A stretch of 64,000 bases of DNA from Metallosphaera cuprina Ar-4 (GTDB taxonomy: Archaea; Thermoproteota; Thermoprotei_A; Sulfolobales; Sulfolobaceae), in contig NC_015435.1 in NCBI RefSeq assembly GCF_000204925.1, positions 310,001 to 374,000 on the forward strand. Direction: 5' to 3'. The notes under the pieces were generated by a model, which saw only the letters and a list, made by a program, of their open reading frames with translations, was not told where the DNA came from and made no database searches. Below are positions 11,473 to 20,861 of the stretch, in pieces (position 1 is the stretch's first letter; each line of letters begins with the position of its first letter). Both the position numbers and the translations under genes were made by a program.

Positions 11473-13250
11473 TACGCACCAACCTCCTTAAGGATTTCAT
11501 CAAACTGAGCTTTTAATTTGCTCTCTAATTCGTCATACTTCTCAAGTTCGTTGTTCTTAATTGTTGCCTTCGATCTAATTATGTCAGGAACTACAGTGAT
11601 CTTTTCAACTAGTTTCCTAACTTGCACTCCCCTCTCAATGGCGGTAGTAGCGTATTGGTTGTAATGATAAATAAGTTTCATTATCTTAGCCTGCTTTTGA
11701 GGAGATGAGAAAGCGTCAATGTCATCGTAAGCGTTCTGTTTTAAGAAAGCCTCTTTGATGAGTCTGGCAACTTCCAGCGCTAGCTTATCCTTTTCCGCAA
11801 GGGATTCCGGACCTACTAACCTTACGATCTGTTTAAGCTCGTCCTCCCTCAAGAGAGTTCTCACCATGAAGTCTCTCATTGTCTTCCAATCTGGATCGAC
11901 GTTCTTGATCCACCAGTCTGAGACGAGGTCTACATAAGATGAGAAACCTTGAAGCCAGTTTACAGCTGGGTAGTGCCTCGCCTGTGCCAAAGAAACGTCC
12001 AAAGGCCAGAAGACTCTTACGAACCTAAGTGTGGTGCTAGTTACAGGTTCTGTGAAGTCGCCGCCTGGAGGAGATACGGCAGAAGCTAAAGTTACAGATC
12101 CATATCTATCAGGATTTCCAAGAGTTCTTACCCTACCCGCTCTTTCGTAGTATTCGGCTATCCTGGAAGACAGATAACTTGGGAACCCCTCTTCGGCTGG
12201 CATCTCTTCCATTCTCCCTCCCAGATCTCTGAGGGCCTCAGCCCACCTTGAGGTCGAGTCCGCTACCGTCAGCACGTCATATCCCTGGTCTCTAAAGTAC
12301 TCAGCCAGAGTGACTCCCACATAGATGCTAGCCTCCCTAGCTGCCACAGGCATGTTACTGGTGTTCGCGACTAAGACCGTCCTTTCCAATAGTGGTCTAC
12401 CGGTCCATGGATCCTTTAGCTTGGGGAAGCTCCTCAGTTCGTCCGTCATCTCGTTTCCTCTTTCTCCGCATCCTACGTAAATGACTATCTTAGCTTCACT
12501 CCACTTTGATAGACTTTGAAGAGTGACCGTCTTACCGCTGCCGAAAGGTCCAGGTATAGCAGCTGTACCCCCCTTAGCCATGGGGAATATAGTGTCTAAA
12601 ATTCTCACTCCAGTAAGCAAAGGTTCCCTAGGATCCAATTTCTCCTTGAAAGGCCTAGGGACTCTCACAGGCCACTTCTGCATCATCTTTACAGGGACTT
12701 CATCTCCTTTCATATCTATTATAGCTACGTTGTCTTCAACGGTATATTCACCTTCAGCTACTATTTCCTTGACCTTTCCGTGAATGTAAGGCGGGACAAG
12801 TATTCTATGCTCGACTAACCCAGTCTCCTGAACGACACCTAGTACATCACCGTTTTCTATCGTATCCCCTTTCTTCACTTTTGGAACGAAATGCCACTTT
12901 TTCTGTCTGTTTAGGGTGGGGAGCTTTATTCCTCTCTTAATGAATGGAGACTTAGTTATCTCCTTAATCTCCCCTAAAGGCCTTAACAAGCCGTCAAAAA
13001 GTTGCCCTAAGAGTCCTGGCCCCAGTTCGACTGAAAGGGGTGCCCCGCTTCCATAAACAGGTTCCCCAGGTCTTATCCCGCTTGTGTCCTCATAAACCTG
13101 AATGTAAGCTCTATCCCCTTCGATCCTTGTTATTTCGCCCACCAGTTTAGGTTCACCTACCTCTACTACCTCAAACATCTGCGCGTCCTTCATCCCTTCT
13201 GCCACAACTAGAGGGCCGTTAACCCTTGCGACTTTTCCTACTGCCATCAC
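11472..13250 (-). CDS. atpA: A-type ATP synthase catalytic subunit A
   Basis: The catalytic subunit, 592 residues. Walker A is GPFGSGKTV near residue 230. The A-type hallmark, an insert of about 80-90 residues known as the non-homologous region, lies at about 115-200 ([18 protein letters not shown] and onward). Later blocks [31 protein letters not shown] and [13 protein letters not shown] match the family. The first bases overlap the end of atpE by 4 bp. Together with B, D, E, F and K it makes the peripheral and rotor parts of the enzyme that synthesises ATP from the proton gradient. Confidence 0.97.
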   Translation of the reverse strand: MMAVGKVARVNGPLVVAEGMKDAQMFEVVEVGEPKLVGEITRIEGDRAYIQVYEDTSGIRPGEPVYGSGAPLSVELGPGLLGQLFDGLLRPLGEIKEITKSPFIKRGIKLPTLNRQKKWHFVPKVKKGDTIENGDVLGVVQETGLVEHRILVPPYIHGKVKEIVAEGEYTVEDNVAIIDMKGDEVPVKMMQKWPVRVPRPFKEKLDPREPLLTGVRILDTIFPMAKGGTAAIPGPFGSGKTVTLQSLSKWSEAKIVIYVGCGERGNEMTDELRSFPKLKDPWTGRPLLERTVLVANTSNMPVAAREASIYVGVTLAEYFRDQGYDVLTVADSTSRWAEALRDLGGRMEEMPAEEGFPSYLSSRIAEYYERAGRVRTLGNPDRYGSVTLASAVSPPGGDFTEPVTSTTLRFVRVFWPLDVSLAQARHYPAVNWLQGFSSYVDLVSDWWIKNVDPDWKTMRDFMVRTLLREDELKQIVRLVGPESLAEKDKLALEVARLIKEAFLKQNAYDDIDAFSSPQKQAKIMKLIYHYNQYATTAIERGVQVRKLVEKITVVPDIIRSKATIKNNELEKYDELESKLKAQFDEILKEVGA

Positions 13251-13825
13251 ATCTCACCGAATAGAATCTCAGCTATCTTTGGTTTTAAAGACTCAAAAAC
13301 TTGATCTAATATCAGATTAAGGGAATAATCCCTAGTTAGTCCTAAGTCGGTGTACTCAATTTTAATTCCACCAATGATCTTCTGATCGGCTTTGACCTCG
13401 GCCCTTACCTTAAGGCTCTTCACTACTCTCTTAACTTGCTCCACTTCATCAGGAGAGCAGAGTATCACTGAACCGTCTCTGACTTCTCTCCTTAGAACCT
13501 CCTCTATACCACTCCTGTATCCCTGAGAGGACTTAACTTTACTTAGAGAGTTAAGGGCTCCTTCATAGACCTTGTCAAGCCAATAATTCTTCTCGCTCAG
13601 AATAGCCCTTTTAACCTCAATGTCTAACCTAGCTTTCTCTCCCTCCACCTCTTCCTTAGCCTTTGTGACCATTTCGTTAAGCTTCACGGTGTAATCTCTC
13701 TCCACTCTATCTCTTGTTTCCCTCACAAGCTTTAAGGCCTCTTCAAGAGCCTTGTTAAGCTCGCTCTTTATGACCTCTATCTCCGAGTCTATCACTTTTC
13801 CCATCAATTCCTCGATTGAAACCAT
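13247..13825 (-). CDS. atpE: A-type ATP synthase peripheral stalk subunit E
   Basis: A 192-residue protein with a long charged N-terminal helix (about residues 1-100, suitable for a right-handed coiled coil in the stator stalk) and a globular C-terminal domain with [14 protein letters not shown], the family pattern for binding the head. It sits 4 bp after atpF and overlaps atpA by 4 bp. Length and position match the delta subunit of the Sulfolobus operon nomenclature. Confidence 0.88.
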   Translation of the reverse strand: MVSIEELMGKVIDSEIEVIKSELNKALEEALKLVRETRDRVERDYTVKLNEMVTKAKEEVEGEKARLDIEVKRAILSEKNYWLDKVYEGALNSLSKVKSSQGYRSGIEEVLRREVRDGSVILCSPDEVEQVKRVVKSLKVRAEVKADQKIIGGIKIEYTDLGLTRDYSLNLILDQVFESLKPKIAEILFGEM

Positions 13826-13829
13826 GAGA

Positions 13830-14132
13830 TCACCCGAAACCCAAAGCCTTTAAAACCATCTTCTTTACGTCTATAGGTTTAGATTCAGAGAAAGGCGACG
13901 GAATGACCGTGATCAGTGGTTTAGTAAGCGTTGATACTATAGAATCTATCTTCTCCCTGACAGGCTCGTAAATGTCCCTCGTGATCAACACTAGATCAAC
14001 GTCGTCTCTCTTTTTTATGCTATCGATCTCCTTTTCTAGGATGAAAGGGTCCTCTACAGTTTTCCCCTCAGCTCCCATTGTTTTAAAAAGCGATACCGTA
14101 TACCTATCTCCTAGCAAAACTATTTTACCCAT
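13830..14132 (-). CDS. atpF: A-type ATP synthase subunit F
   Basis: A 100-residue protein of the V/A-type F family, which sits on the central shaft and modulates activity. It opens with MGKIVLLGDRYTVSLFKTMGAEG, close to the family pattern (short Rossmann-like fold, strand then GD). It is the first gene of the operon, with GAGGA a few bases before the ATG. Upstream lies a shared AT-rich promoter region with atpI running the other way. Confidence 0.82.
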   Translation of the reverse strand: MGKIVLLGDRYTVSLFKTMGAEGKTVEDPFILEKEIDSIKKRDDVDLVLITRDIYEPVREKIDSIVSTLTKPLITVIPSPFSESKPIDVKKMVLKALGFG

Positions 14133-14158
14133 TACGCTTCCTCATTTGTTATGCAGAT

Positions 14159-14179
14159 TAAATATTTTTAAGATATAAC
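14159..14179. promoter_or_regulatory. Shared AT-rich promoter region between atpF and atpI
   Basis: This stretch (TAAATATTTTTAAGATATAAC) carries TATA-like sequence readable on both strands between the divergent ATPase operons. On minus it lies about 27-47 bp before the atpF ATG; on plus it lies about 40-60 bp before the atpI ATG. One region would thus coordinate the soluble and stator halves of one enzyme. Confidence 0.4.
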
Positions 14180-14219
14180 TCATACTTAGCTCGATTGTGT
14201 ATTGATATTTCCCGAAAAC

Positions 14220-16313
14220 ATGCTTAAAGTAGAAATAATATCTCTAATAAGTGAAAAAGATAAGATTACCACGGAGCTGTTGAAGTTCGGTAAAATGGAG
14301 GTAATAGAGCCAGCACATCCCATCTCCAACAACAGAGTTGAGGAAGCCAGGAAAGAGCTCACCACAGTTCAAGATCACGTCAACAAGATAAAGCTTATCA
14401 TGGAGATAGCAGGGACGGTTCTGGAACCAACTGGTAAAATGAAAGTAGACCAGGCTTGGATCGACGAAGCCAGGAAAGTTTCAGAGGAGGCATCTATGGA
14501 GGAGTTTAGGTATAAGGAACTTTTAGAGGAGATCGGCAAGCTCAAGGGAGAGATAGACCTATATCAATCCCAACTAAAGGAGGTATCTCCATTCAGTTCA
14601 GTAACTACTGAACTGAAAACGCTCTACTCTTTAGAGATCTTAGATGTGGCTCTAGTTGTATTAAATAACGAGCAATTAAAGAAAATCAAAGAAAACAAGC
14701 AAGTATTTATTGACTACTCACCTTTGGATGAGGGTAAGTACGCCACTCTACTGGTTTCCTTAAAGGGAGAAACCCCTCTAGATCCAATATTGAAGGAGAT
14801 TGGAGTGAGGAGATTTGAAACTCCTGACGGAAAGTCTCCGTTTGAAGTGTATAAGGTCATTAACGAAAAGATAGGAGAACTTAAGAAAATACTAGATGAG
14901 ACCAGAGCTAACTTGATTAAAAAGATTAGACAGAATGAGAAAGAGTTTGGGGAACTATACGGAAAGTTACTTACAGTAAGAGACGCACTAACCCTTCAAT
15001 CTAAGGGAAGGGTTTCAGATCACTTCTTCCAAGTTGAGGGATACGTCCCAGAGAAGCTTTGGTCAAAGTTGAAGTCTACTTTGAATAACGTTGCGTTATT
15101 GGAGGCCGCCTCCCCAAAGAGATTCGGAGAGGAGGAACCACCTACGTACGTTCAATTGCCGAAAAGCGTTTCTGCAATAGAATCGGTTGTTGAGATATAT
15201 GGAACTCCATCGTACTGGGAGATCTCACCTTTAGTTTTCCTTTTCGTTACTTTTCCCCTTCTGTTCGGGCTCATGTTCCCTGACGTTGGTAACGCCCTGA
15301 TCCTTCTAATATTTGCGATTTTCTTCCATAAATATGGAGTAAAAAAGGGAAGCAATAACATAAAGAACCTCTCTATTATACTGGGATACTCTTCAGTAGT
15401 TGCCATGATAACTGGATTTCTAGCCAGAGATTTCTTCGGACCTCTCCCTGTTGGAGGTTTGAAGGAGATGGGAATAGCAGACGTTAGCGGACCTTTAAAT
15501 AGCGTATGGCCAGTTCCTGTTAGCGTAACCCGAGCTCTCTCTCCACTCTTACCATTCGGTGAGTACAGCACTAGCACTTCAATAGAACACACTATCATTC
15601 TCTCGATTCTATTGGGCGCAATAGCGTTATTTGTAAGCTCTCTACTAGGCGTTATCAATGCGATAAAGAAGAGAGATCGTGAGTTCTTGGTATTTGAGAA
15701 GCTACCCCTTTTGGTTCTATACACTGTACCACTTGTTATCTTCGGTTACGGGATAACGGATCCTGCTGATTACTTTGGAAAAGTTGGGGCTTTGCTAAGC
15801 TACATACTTCAAAATCTTCTAAACTCTTTCCATCCCGATCTAAGTACCTCGACATCAGCCCTAGCCTACATCTTGATAATCTGGGTTGAACTAGGACTGA
15901 TATACAATTGGATAGCTAAGGCCATAATACTGAAAAGACACGATAAGCAGTCGACAGGAGGTGCGTTAGCTATGGGGTTCATAGAAGGAGGATTTGAGGC
16001 TGCGATATTACTATTGTCTAACACAATCTCGTTCATACGAATTTTAGTGTTTGCGTTAGCTCACTATTACCTATTGTACGCCTTCTCATATATGGCTTAC
16101 CTAGTTGTAGGTCACCCTAGCCTGTTAGCTATCGGGACCAATCCTGCGTCCATAGTGATCTTGATAATAGGAAACCTATTGGCTATAGGCTTAGAGGGGT
16201 TAGTAGTGTTCATCCAAGATATGAGGTTACACTTTTATGAGATGTTTAGCAAGTTCTATGAAGGTAGAGGAAAGAAATTCGAACCTTTGATGGCCTCAGT
16301 AGAACTCATTTAA
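14220..16313 (+). CDS. atpI: A-type ATP synthase membrane stator subunit I (a)
   Basis: Holds the proton half-channels and links the stator stalk to the membrane. Of the ~697 residues, about 1-340 form the cytoplasmic arm with long helices; the rest is membrane-embedded with about eight helices. The essential arginine facing the rotor is in SFIRILVFALAHYYLLY near residue 610. I prefer ATG 14220 (MLKVEIISLISEKD) to TTG 14202. It is transcribed away from the other ATPase genes, and its end overlaps convergent metG by 8 bp. Confidence 0.93.
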   Translation: MLKVEIISLISEKDKITTELLKFGKMEVIEPAHPISNNRVEEARKELTTVQDHVNKIKLIMEIAGTVLEPTGKMKVDQAWIDEARKVSEEASMEEFRYKELLEEIGKLKGEIDLYQSQLKEVSPFSSVTTELKTLYSLEILDVALVVLNNEQLKKIKENKQVFIDYSPLDEGKYATLLVSLKGETPLDPILKEIGVRRFETPDGKSPFEVYKVINEKIGELKKILDETRANLIKKIRQNEKEFGELYGKLLTVRDALTLQSKGRVSDHFFQVEGYVPEKLWSKLKSTLNNVALLEAASPKRFGEEEPPTYVQLPKSVSAIESVVEIYGTPSYWEISPLVFLFVTFPLLFGLMFPDVGNALILLIFAIFFHKYGVKKGSNNIKNLSIILGYSSVVAMITGFLARDFFGPLPVGGLKEMGIADVSGPLNSVWPVPVSVTRALSPLLPFGEYSTSTSIEHTIILSILLGAIALFVSSLLGVINAIKKRDREFLVFEKLPLLVLYTVPLVIFGYGITDPADYFGKVGALLSYILQNLLNSFHPDLSTSTSALAYILIIWVELGLIYNWIAKAIILKRHDKQSTGGALAMGFIEGGFEAAILLLSNTISFIRILVFALAHYYLLYAFSYMAYLVVGHPSLLAIGTNPASIVILIIGNLLAIGLEGLVVFIQDMRLHFYEMFSKFYEGRGKKFEPLMASVELI

Positions 16314-18012
16314 GTAGAGTAGGCCTGTTCCTTTCTACGTCACTTCTTATTTTTTCTATGATTTCTTGAATCTTCTTATCAAAGTCTGTAGGAAGTTTCT
16401 TAAACACGGGCTCGGGTTTGCCTATAATATGACCTGGGTCCAACGGCTTCATTAAGCTATCCCACGTTTCAGCCTTAATGTCCAGTCCCAACTGTTGATA
16501 TATAGCCTCAGCCTTATTTGGAATAATCGGATAAAGCATCAATGCGATAGCCCTCACTACTAAGAAAGTCACATAGAGAGTATTTGCAGCATCCTCCTTT
16601 TCCACCTTGACTTTGTCCCACGGTGCCTTCTGATTAATGTATCCGTTAGTTTCTCTAGCTAGAGCAAGGATTAACTCCGTCCCTCCCTTTAACTTTCCTT
16701 TCTCAAACATCTCTCCAACTTTCTTCACCGTCTCCCTCATCCTTTCTAGGAGATGCTCATCTATTTCCTTGAAGTTTGTGGGACTTGGAACTCTCCTATC
16801 GAAATATCTCATTATCATCGTGATTACCCTATTAACTAGGTTTCCGATATCGTCGTTAAGCTCGGTGTTCACTATCCTTATCACCTCCGTCCAGGTGAAG
16901 TTCATGTCCTTCTCCTCAGGTCTCATCCTAATCAAGATGAACCTCCAGTAATCAACATCCATAATGAAAGGTGCCTCATCGATCCATATACCAATCTTCC
17001 TGCTTTTACTGAACTTTTGCCCTTCATATAAAAGGTATTCTGTAGCAGCTATAACTGTAGGTAACGTGTAGTCTGTGCTGGAAGCCATAAGCATAGCGGG
17101 GAGTATTACCGCATGAAATGGAATGTTATCTTTTCCAATGAAGTAATAGCTTCTTGACGTGTCCTTATTCCAGAACTCCTTCCACTTCTCTGGCTCGCCT
17201 CTCTTTGTGAAGTACTCTAACGTAGCCGAGAGATACCCCAAAAGCGCTTCGAACCAAACGTAGATCGTCTTTCCCTCAGCTCCTGGAAAAGGAGCAGGTA
17301 TTCCCCAGGCGTTATCTCTTGTTAGGCTCCTTGGCTTTAATCCTTCATTTAACCAACTCAACGCTGTTCCCTTCACGTTCTCTGGCATATCTTCCGATGA
17401 TGTTATCCACTTCTTGATTGGCTCCGAGAACGGTCTCAAGTCAAAGAACCAGTGCTTGGTCCTTTTCATAACTGGCGTGCTTCCACAAATTGCACATTTT
17501 GGGTTTATCAGGATTGAGGGCGTCAATAACTTACCGCACCTATCGCACTGATCTCCTCTAGCGTCCTCAAAGCCGCAATATGGACAGATCCCCTTGACAA
17601 ACCTATCCGGGAGGAATAACTTGTCCTTCTCACAATAAGGCAGCTCCTCCTCCTCTACGGTTATGTATTTAGCTACCCCTAGCAGGAACTCTCTAACGAA
17701 TTTCTTGTGAACTTCTGATTCAGTCCTAGTGTAGTTATCGAAGCTAATGTTCCAGGTCTTAATGAACAGCTCCTTATCGTATTCGTGGGCTTGATCCGTA
17801 AGGCTCTTTGGGTCTACTCCCCTCTTTATTGCCTCGATCTCAATTGGAGTTCCGTGTTCGTCACTACCGCTTACGAAAATAACGTTCTCTTTCCCATATT
17901 TGAGACGAGCGTAACGGGCGAAAACGTCTGCAGATAAAATAGAGCCAATTAAGTTCCCCAAATGTGGAACTGATTGAACGTAAGGCCACGCTGAGGCTAC
18001 CAAGATCTTCAT
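16306..18012 (-). CDS. metG: Methionyl-tRNA synthetase
   Basis: A class I synthetase charging initiator and elongator tRNA-Met. The 568 residues show the HIGH-type motif PHLGN near residue 19, the KMSKS-type motif KFSKS near 335, and zinc-finger cysteines in CPYCGFEDARGDQCDRCG and CAICGS. The C terminus stops after the helical anticodon-binding domain, so no fused tRNA-binding (EMAP-like) domain is present. It diverges from priL across 66 bp. Confidence 0.96.
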   Translation of the reverse strand: MKILVASAWPYVQSVPHLGNLIGSILSADVFARYARLKYGKENVIFVSGSDEHGTPIEIEAIKRGVDPKSLTDQAHEYDKELFIKTWNISFDNYTRTESEVHKKFVREFLLGVAKYITVEEEELPYCEKDKLFLPDRFVKGICPYCGFEDARGDQCDRCGKLLTPSILINPKCAICGSTPVMKRTKHWFFDLRPFSEPIKKWITSSEDMPENVKGTALSWLNEGLKPRSLTRDNAWGIPAPFPGAEGKTIYVWFEALLGYLSATLEYFTKRGEPEKWKEFWNKDTSRSYYFIGKDNIPFHAVILPAMLMASSTDYTLPTVIAATEYLLYEGQKFSKSRKIGIWIDEAPFIMDVDYWRFILIRMRPEEKDMNFTWTEVIRIVNTELNDDIGNLVNRVITMIMRYFDRRVPSPTNFKEIDEHLLERMRETVKKVGEMFEKGKLKGGTELILALARETNGYINQKAPWDKVKVEKEDAANTLYVTFLVVRAIALMLYPIIPNKAEAIYQQLGLDIKAETWDSLMKPLDPGHIIGKPEPVFKKLPTDFDKKIQEIIEKIRSDVERNRPTLLK

Positions 18013-18078
18013 GGAATCACCCTCATGTCACAATGATCTAGTTTGCTTATTAAAGGAATTTGAAATTATTATCTAGAA

Positions 18079-18993
18079 GTGGTTCTAGACTTAGATAGAT
18101 ATCCTTTCATGCGAAAGGTTGAGGATATATTACAGAGAGAACACGCTATAGACTTGTATACGCTGCTTACCACAGACGGGGAAACAATTAAGGAAGCTAA
18201 ATCAAGGATCAAAGATATAATACAAGGTAGACCGATCAAGAGGTTGAAGGATTACAGGTCTCCACATCTCGTATTTTACGCAGAGCTATTGATTTTGGGA
18301 GTAATCAACGATTTGAGGATCACTGAGAGAATCATAAGGAAAGAAGTAGAGCTAGTGCATAATGACCTCTTAAAAGAAGGTGATGAGGAGTTAACTCAAA
18401 TAGGCCTATGGCTGGGCATCAACGTTAGATTATCTAGTATAAAATATCATGATGATGGAAAAATTAAAACTCTAAACTATTCCATTCATTTCTTAGAATA
18501 TTTGAAATCAATAAAGGGGCGTAAAAGAGAATTCAGCTTATCTGATAGGATAGTCAAGTCAGGGTACGTCTACCTTGATAAATCATCTCTGATTAGGCTC
18601 TTGAGTTTCAATATCTATAAGAAACTCAGGGATATGATCAAACCCATTTCAATAGATCAAATACCTGAAACTGTTGCTGATATAATAGGAATTAAGGGAG
18701 GGAGGATTGCCCCCTGCATTAAAGCCCTCCAGGAGAAGAAAGATAGAGCGAGGGATGAGGCGTTTATACTTGCAGTATATATGTTGAACATTGGTTCCAG
18801 CGTCGATTCAGTCATCCCAGTCCTGGAGAGTGCTGGATTTGAGGACCCAATAAAGGCTATAAAGAAGATATATGAAGAGAAGATGATAGTATATTCGTGT
18901 TCAAAAATTAGAGATTTAGGGCTTTGCGTAGCCAACTGTGGCACCAGATCTCCCTTACAACTTTATTACGGCAACGCGGATATAACTAAATGA
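18079..18993 (+). CDS. priL: DNA primase large subunit PriL
   Basis: Partner of PriS in the archaeal/eukaryotic-type primase. At 304 residues it has crenarchaeal length. The C-terminal domain carries four cysteines able to hold the 4Fe-4S cluster: one in APCIKALQ and three in YSCSKIRDLGLCVANCG. The N-terminal MVLDLDRYPF fits the family, supporting the GTG start at 18079. It ends 28 bp into the convergent phosphatidyltransferase gene. PriS is not in the window. Confidence 0.93.
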   Translation: MVLDLDRYPFMRKVEDILQREHAIDLYTLLTTDGETIKEAKSRIKDIIQGRPIKRLKDYRSPHLVFYAELLILGVINDLRITERIIRKEVELVHNDLLKEGDEELTQIGLWLGINVRLSSIKYHDDGKIKTLNYSIHFLEYLKSIKGRKREFSLSDRIVKSGYVYLDKSSLIRLLSFNIYKKLRDMIKPISIDQIPETVADIIGIKGGRIAPCIKALQEKKDRARDEAFILAVYMLNIGSSVDSVIPVLESAGFEDPIKAIKKIYEEKMIVYSCSKIRDLGLCVANCGTRSPLQLYYGNADITK

Positions 18994-19541
18994 AACCTCT
19001 GCCCTAACGTTATTATTGAGGCTATTAACAGGACATAAAAAAGAACCTGCGATATGAGAAAAGAGAAGGGTAATAGAAGTAGAACTAGCGAAACGAGAAT
19101 TAGCCTTTCCCCCCTCTCTATTAAGCCTTTCCCCTCAGCCTTAATACCTAGCGACTCGGCCTTGGCTCTCAAGTACGATATCGATAAGGAGACTCCGACT
19201 AATATGGATGTAAGCAAAGGATCGAAACCTAGAATCGCTAAAGAGGATATAAATAAGGTATCCTCTAATCTGTCAAAGGAGGAGTCAAGGAAGCTACCTT
19301 TAGGTCCTGCAGTACCTTTAATTCTAGCTACCTCTCCGTCCAAAGCGTCTAGAAGCGAGGAGATCAGAAGAGCTACTAACCCTAAAATCGGGTTCCTGGT
19401 GTAGTAAATCACGGCAATGTATACTACTGACATGAGAAGCCCAATGAGAGTAACCTGATTTGCTGTGAGCCCTAACTTAACCAACCCAGTTGCTACAGGT
19501 CTCAGTACCTTTTTTGAAGCCGCCCTTAAGTTAGTTATCAT
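18966..19541 (-). CDS. CDP-alcohol phosphatidyltransferase, probably archaetidylinositol-phosphate synthase
   Basis: A 191-residue membrane enzyme joining a CDP-lipid to an alcohol acceptor. The full family signature D-x2-DG-x2-AR-x8-G-x3-D-x3-D is present in DALDGEVARIKGTAG followed by FLDSSFDR. About five to six hydrophobic segments follow. In archaea this subgroup usually makes archaetidylinositol phosphate from CDP-archaeol and inositol phosphate. The presence of inositol-phosphate synthase at 27.1-28.2 kb supports that acceptor. The substrate is inferred, not read directly. Confidence 0.82.
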   Translation of the reverse strand: MITNLRAASKKVLRPVATGLVKLGLTANQVTLIGLLMSVVYIAVIYYTRNPILGLVALLISSLLDALDGEVARIKGTAGPKGSFLDSSFDRLEDTLFISSLAILGFDPLLTSILVGVSLSISYLRAKAESLGIKAEGKGLIERGERLILVSLVLLLLPFSFLISQVLFYVLLIASIITLGQRFHLVISALP

Positions 19542-19588
19542 GTTACCACTACCGTTTTAAACTACAGAGTACGTTGAAACTTGAGATT

Positions 19589-19903
19589 ATGAAAGCTAAA
19601 AAACTGATCCTCGTAACCTCGGAGAGTCACCCAAACCATAAGGCCTTTCTAGCAATCTCCCAGGACCTAGCTAAGGAACTAAACGTCGAGACTGAAATAA
19701 AAATTGAAGATTACTCCTTCCTTTCGGATTACGGCGAGAAGGATGAATTCGGGATGAGCTGGCTACCACAACTTCTATTACAGCTTGAGGACGGAAGGAT
19801 TTATCCGGTTCTAACCCAGATGCCTTTCGGTAGCGATCTGAAACCTAGCCCAGAACTAGGCAAGAAAGAGGCATTTAACAAAATTAAAAATCTCGTCTCA
19901 TGA
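19589..19903 (+). CDS. Small conserved protein, possibly thioredoxin-like fold
   Basis: A 104-residue soluble protein that I do not recognise by name. The order of predicted elements (strand KKLILVTSE, helix from NHKAFLAIS, strand VETEIKI, then WLPQLLLQLEDGRIYPVL with Pro at a strand start) is compatible with a thioredoxin-like fold, but no CxxC is present, so no redox activity should be assumed. The first ATG at 19589 is favoured over TTG 19574. It is followed 11 bp later by the methyltransferase gene, suggesting a small operon. Confidence 0.5.
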   Translation: MKAKKLILVTSESHPNHKAFLAISQDLAKELNVETEIKIEDYSFLSDYGEKDEFGMSWLPQLLLQLEDGRIYPVLTQMPFGSDLKPSPELGKKEAFNKIKNLVS

Positions 19904-19914
19904 AGAATACCTAA

Positions 19915-20421
19915 GTGAGATATTTGAGTTCACCCCATAGAGAAGTCCCACACGTGCCATACGTTCCTACACCTGAGAAAGTAGTAATGAAGATGTTGGA
20001 GATAGCTAAAGTAGGAAGTGAAGACGTAGTTTACGATCTCGGTTGTGGAGACGGTAGGATAATCATAGCTGCAGTAAAGAACTTCGGTGCCAAGAAGGCG
20101 GTTGGTGTTGACCTAAGCGATGAGAGACTAAAGGAGGCAGAGCAAAACGCTATCCAGAACGGAGTAAGAGATAAGATAGAGCTAAGGAAGAATAATTTCC
20201 TGGATGAGAGCGTTTCTGAGGCAACCGTGATAACTCTTTTCCTCCTTACTAACGCCAACGAGCTTCTGAAACCTAAGTTCGAAAAGGAACTTAAGCCAGG
20301 CACTAGGATAGTCTCTCATGAGTTCGAAATGAAGGGATGGACACCTAAGGAAGTGATAAAGGTCGAAGACGGGAACATGCACCACCTCGTGTACCTGTAC
20401 GTAATTGGTGAGCACAAATGA
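19915..20421 (+). CDS. Protein lysine methyltransferase, aKMT4-like
   Basis: A class I SAM-dependent methyltransferase of 168 residues. Motif I is VYDLGCGDGRIIIAA; the acidic end of motif II is VGVDLSDERL. The opening HVPYVPTPEKVV and the closing HLVYLYVIGEHK closely resemble my memory of the crenarchaeal aKMT4 family, Dot1-related enzymes that methylate many lysines in chromatin and replication proteins. The start is uncertain: GTG 19915 or TTG 19924. The stop overlaps the next gene by 4 bp, so the pair is translationally coupled. Confidence 0.75.
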   Translation: MRYLSSPHREVPHVPYVPTPEKVVMKMLEIAKVGSEDVVYDLGCGDGRIIIAAVKNFGAKKAVGVDLSDERLKEAEQNAIQNGVRDKIELRKNNFLDESVSEATVITLFLLTNANELLKPKFEKELKPGTRIVSHEFEMKGWTPKEVIKVEDGNMHHLVYLYVIGEHK

Positions 20422-20861
20422 AAGTAATTATACTTAAGAGCGAATCCGGAAAGGTTACAGCGGATTACTTAGAGGAGGGAGACATAGGAGATGTGGTGAG
20501 GAGAACTGCTGAGAAAGCGCTAAAAGAATGGAATGAGCTGACGTCAGATTTCATCATTATGAGGGATTCTCAAGAGGCTAAGTTGCCCCTCCCTCTCAAA
20601 CCTGAAATATACGAAAAAACTAAGAACTTCCTTACGGGAAAAGACAAGACGTCTGCTTTTCTTAAGTTGCCCATCTTCATTATAAGTTTCGATAATCAAT
20701 GGAGGGAGGAGAACTTTCAGGACAGGAAAGTTTACGTGATATCTTATTACCTCACGGAGGAGCTTAAGGGAGACCTTACTAACTACGCTGCCCAAGTAAC
20801 ATCTGAGGAAAAAGAGGAGGAAAAGGAAGAGGGCTTAGAGGAAGACGATTTAGAGGAGTAA
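20418..20861 (+). CDS. Conserved crenarchaeal protein with acidic tail (DUF2286-like)
   Basis: A 147-residue protein with a globular N-terminal part (about 1-125; SDFIIMRDSQEAKLPLPLKPEIY) that I associate, without a search, with DUF2286. The last ~20 residues are almost entirely Glu and Asp (EEKEEEKEEGLEEDDLEE). It is coupled to the methyltransferase gene and its stop codon directly abuts the polB1 stop on the other strand. An acidic-tailed small subunit, PBP1, binds PolB1 in Saccharolobus; whether this protein is related is an open question. Confidence 0.6.
   Translation: MKVIILKSESGKVTADYLEEGDIGDVVRRTAEKALKEWNELTSDFIIMRDSQEAKLPLPLKPEIYEKTKNFLTGKDKTSAFLKLPIFIISFDNQWREENFQDRKVYVISYYLTEELKGDLTNYAAQVTSEEKEEEKEEGLEEDDLEE

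Noticed and set aside
15152-15724. 190-residue minus-strand ORF inside atpI, and similar long antisense ORFs in polB1, nuoM-nuoL, gltS and aroC.
   Set aside because: They lie fully inside well-supported genes in other frames, show no family motif, and have compositions typical of antisense shadows.
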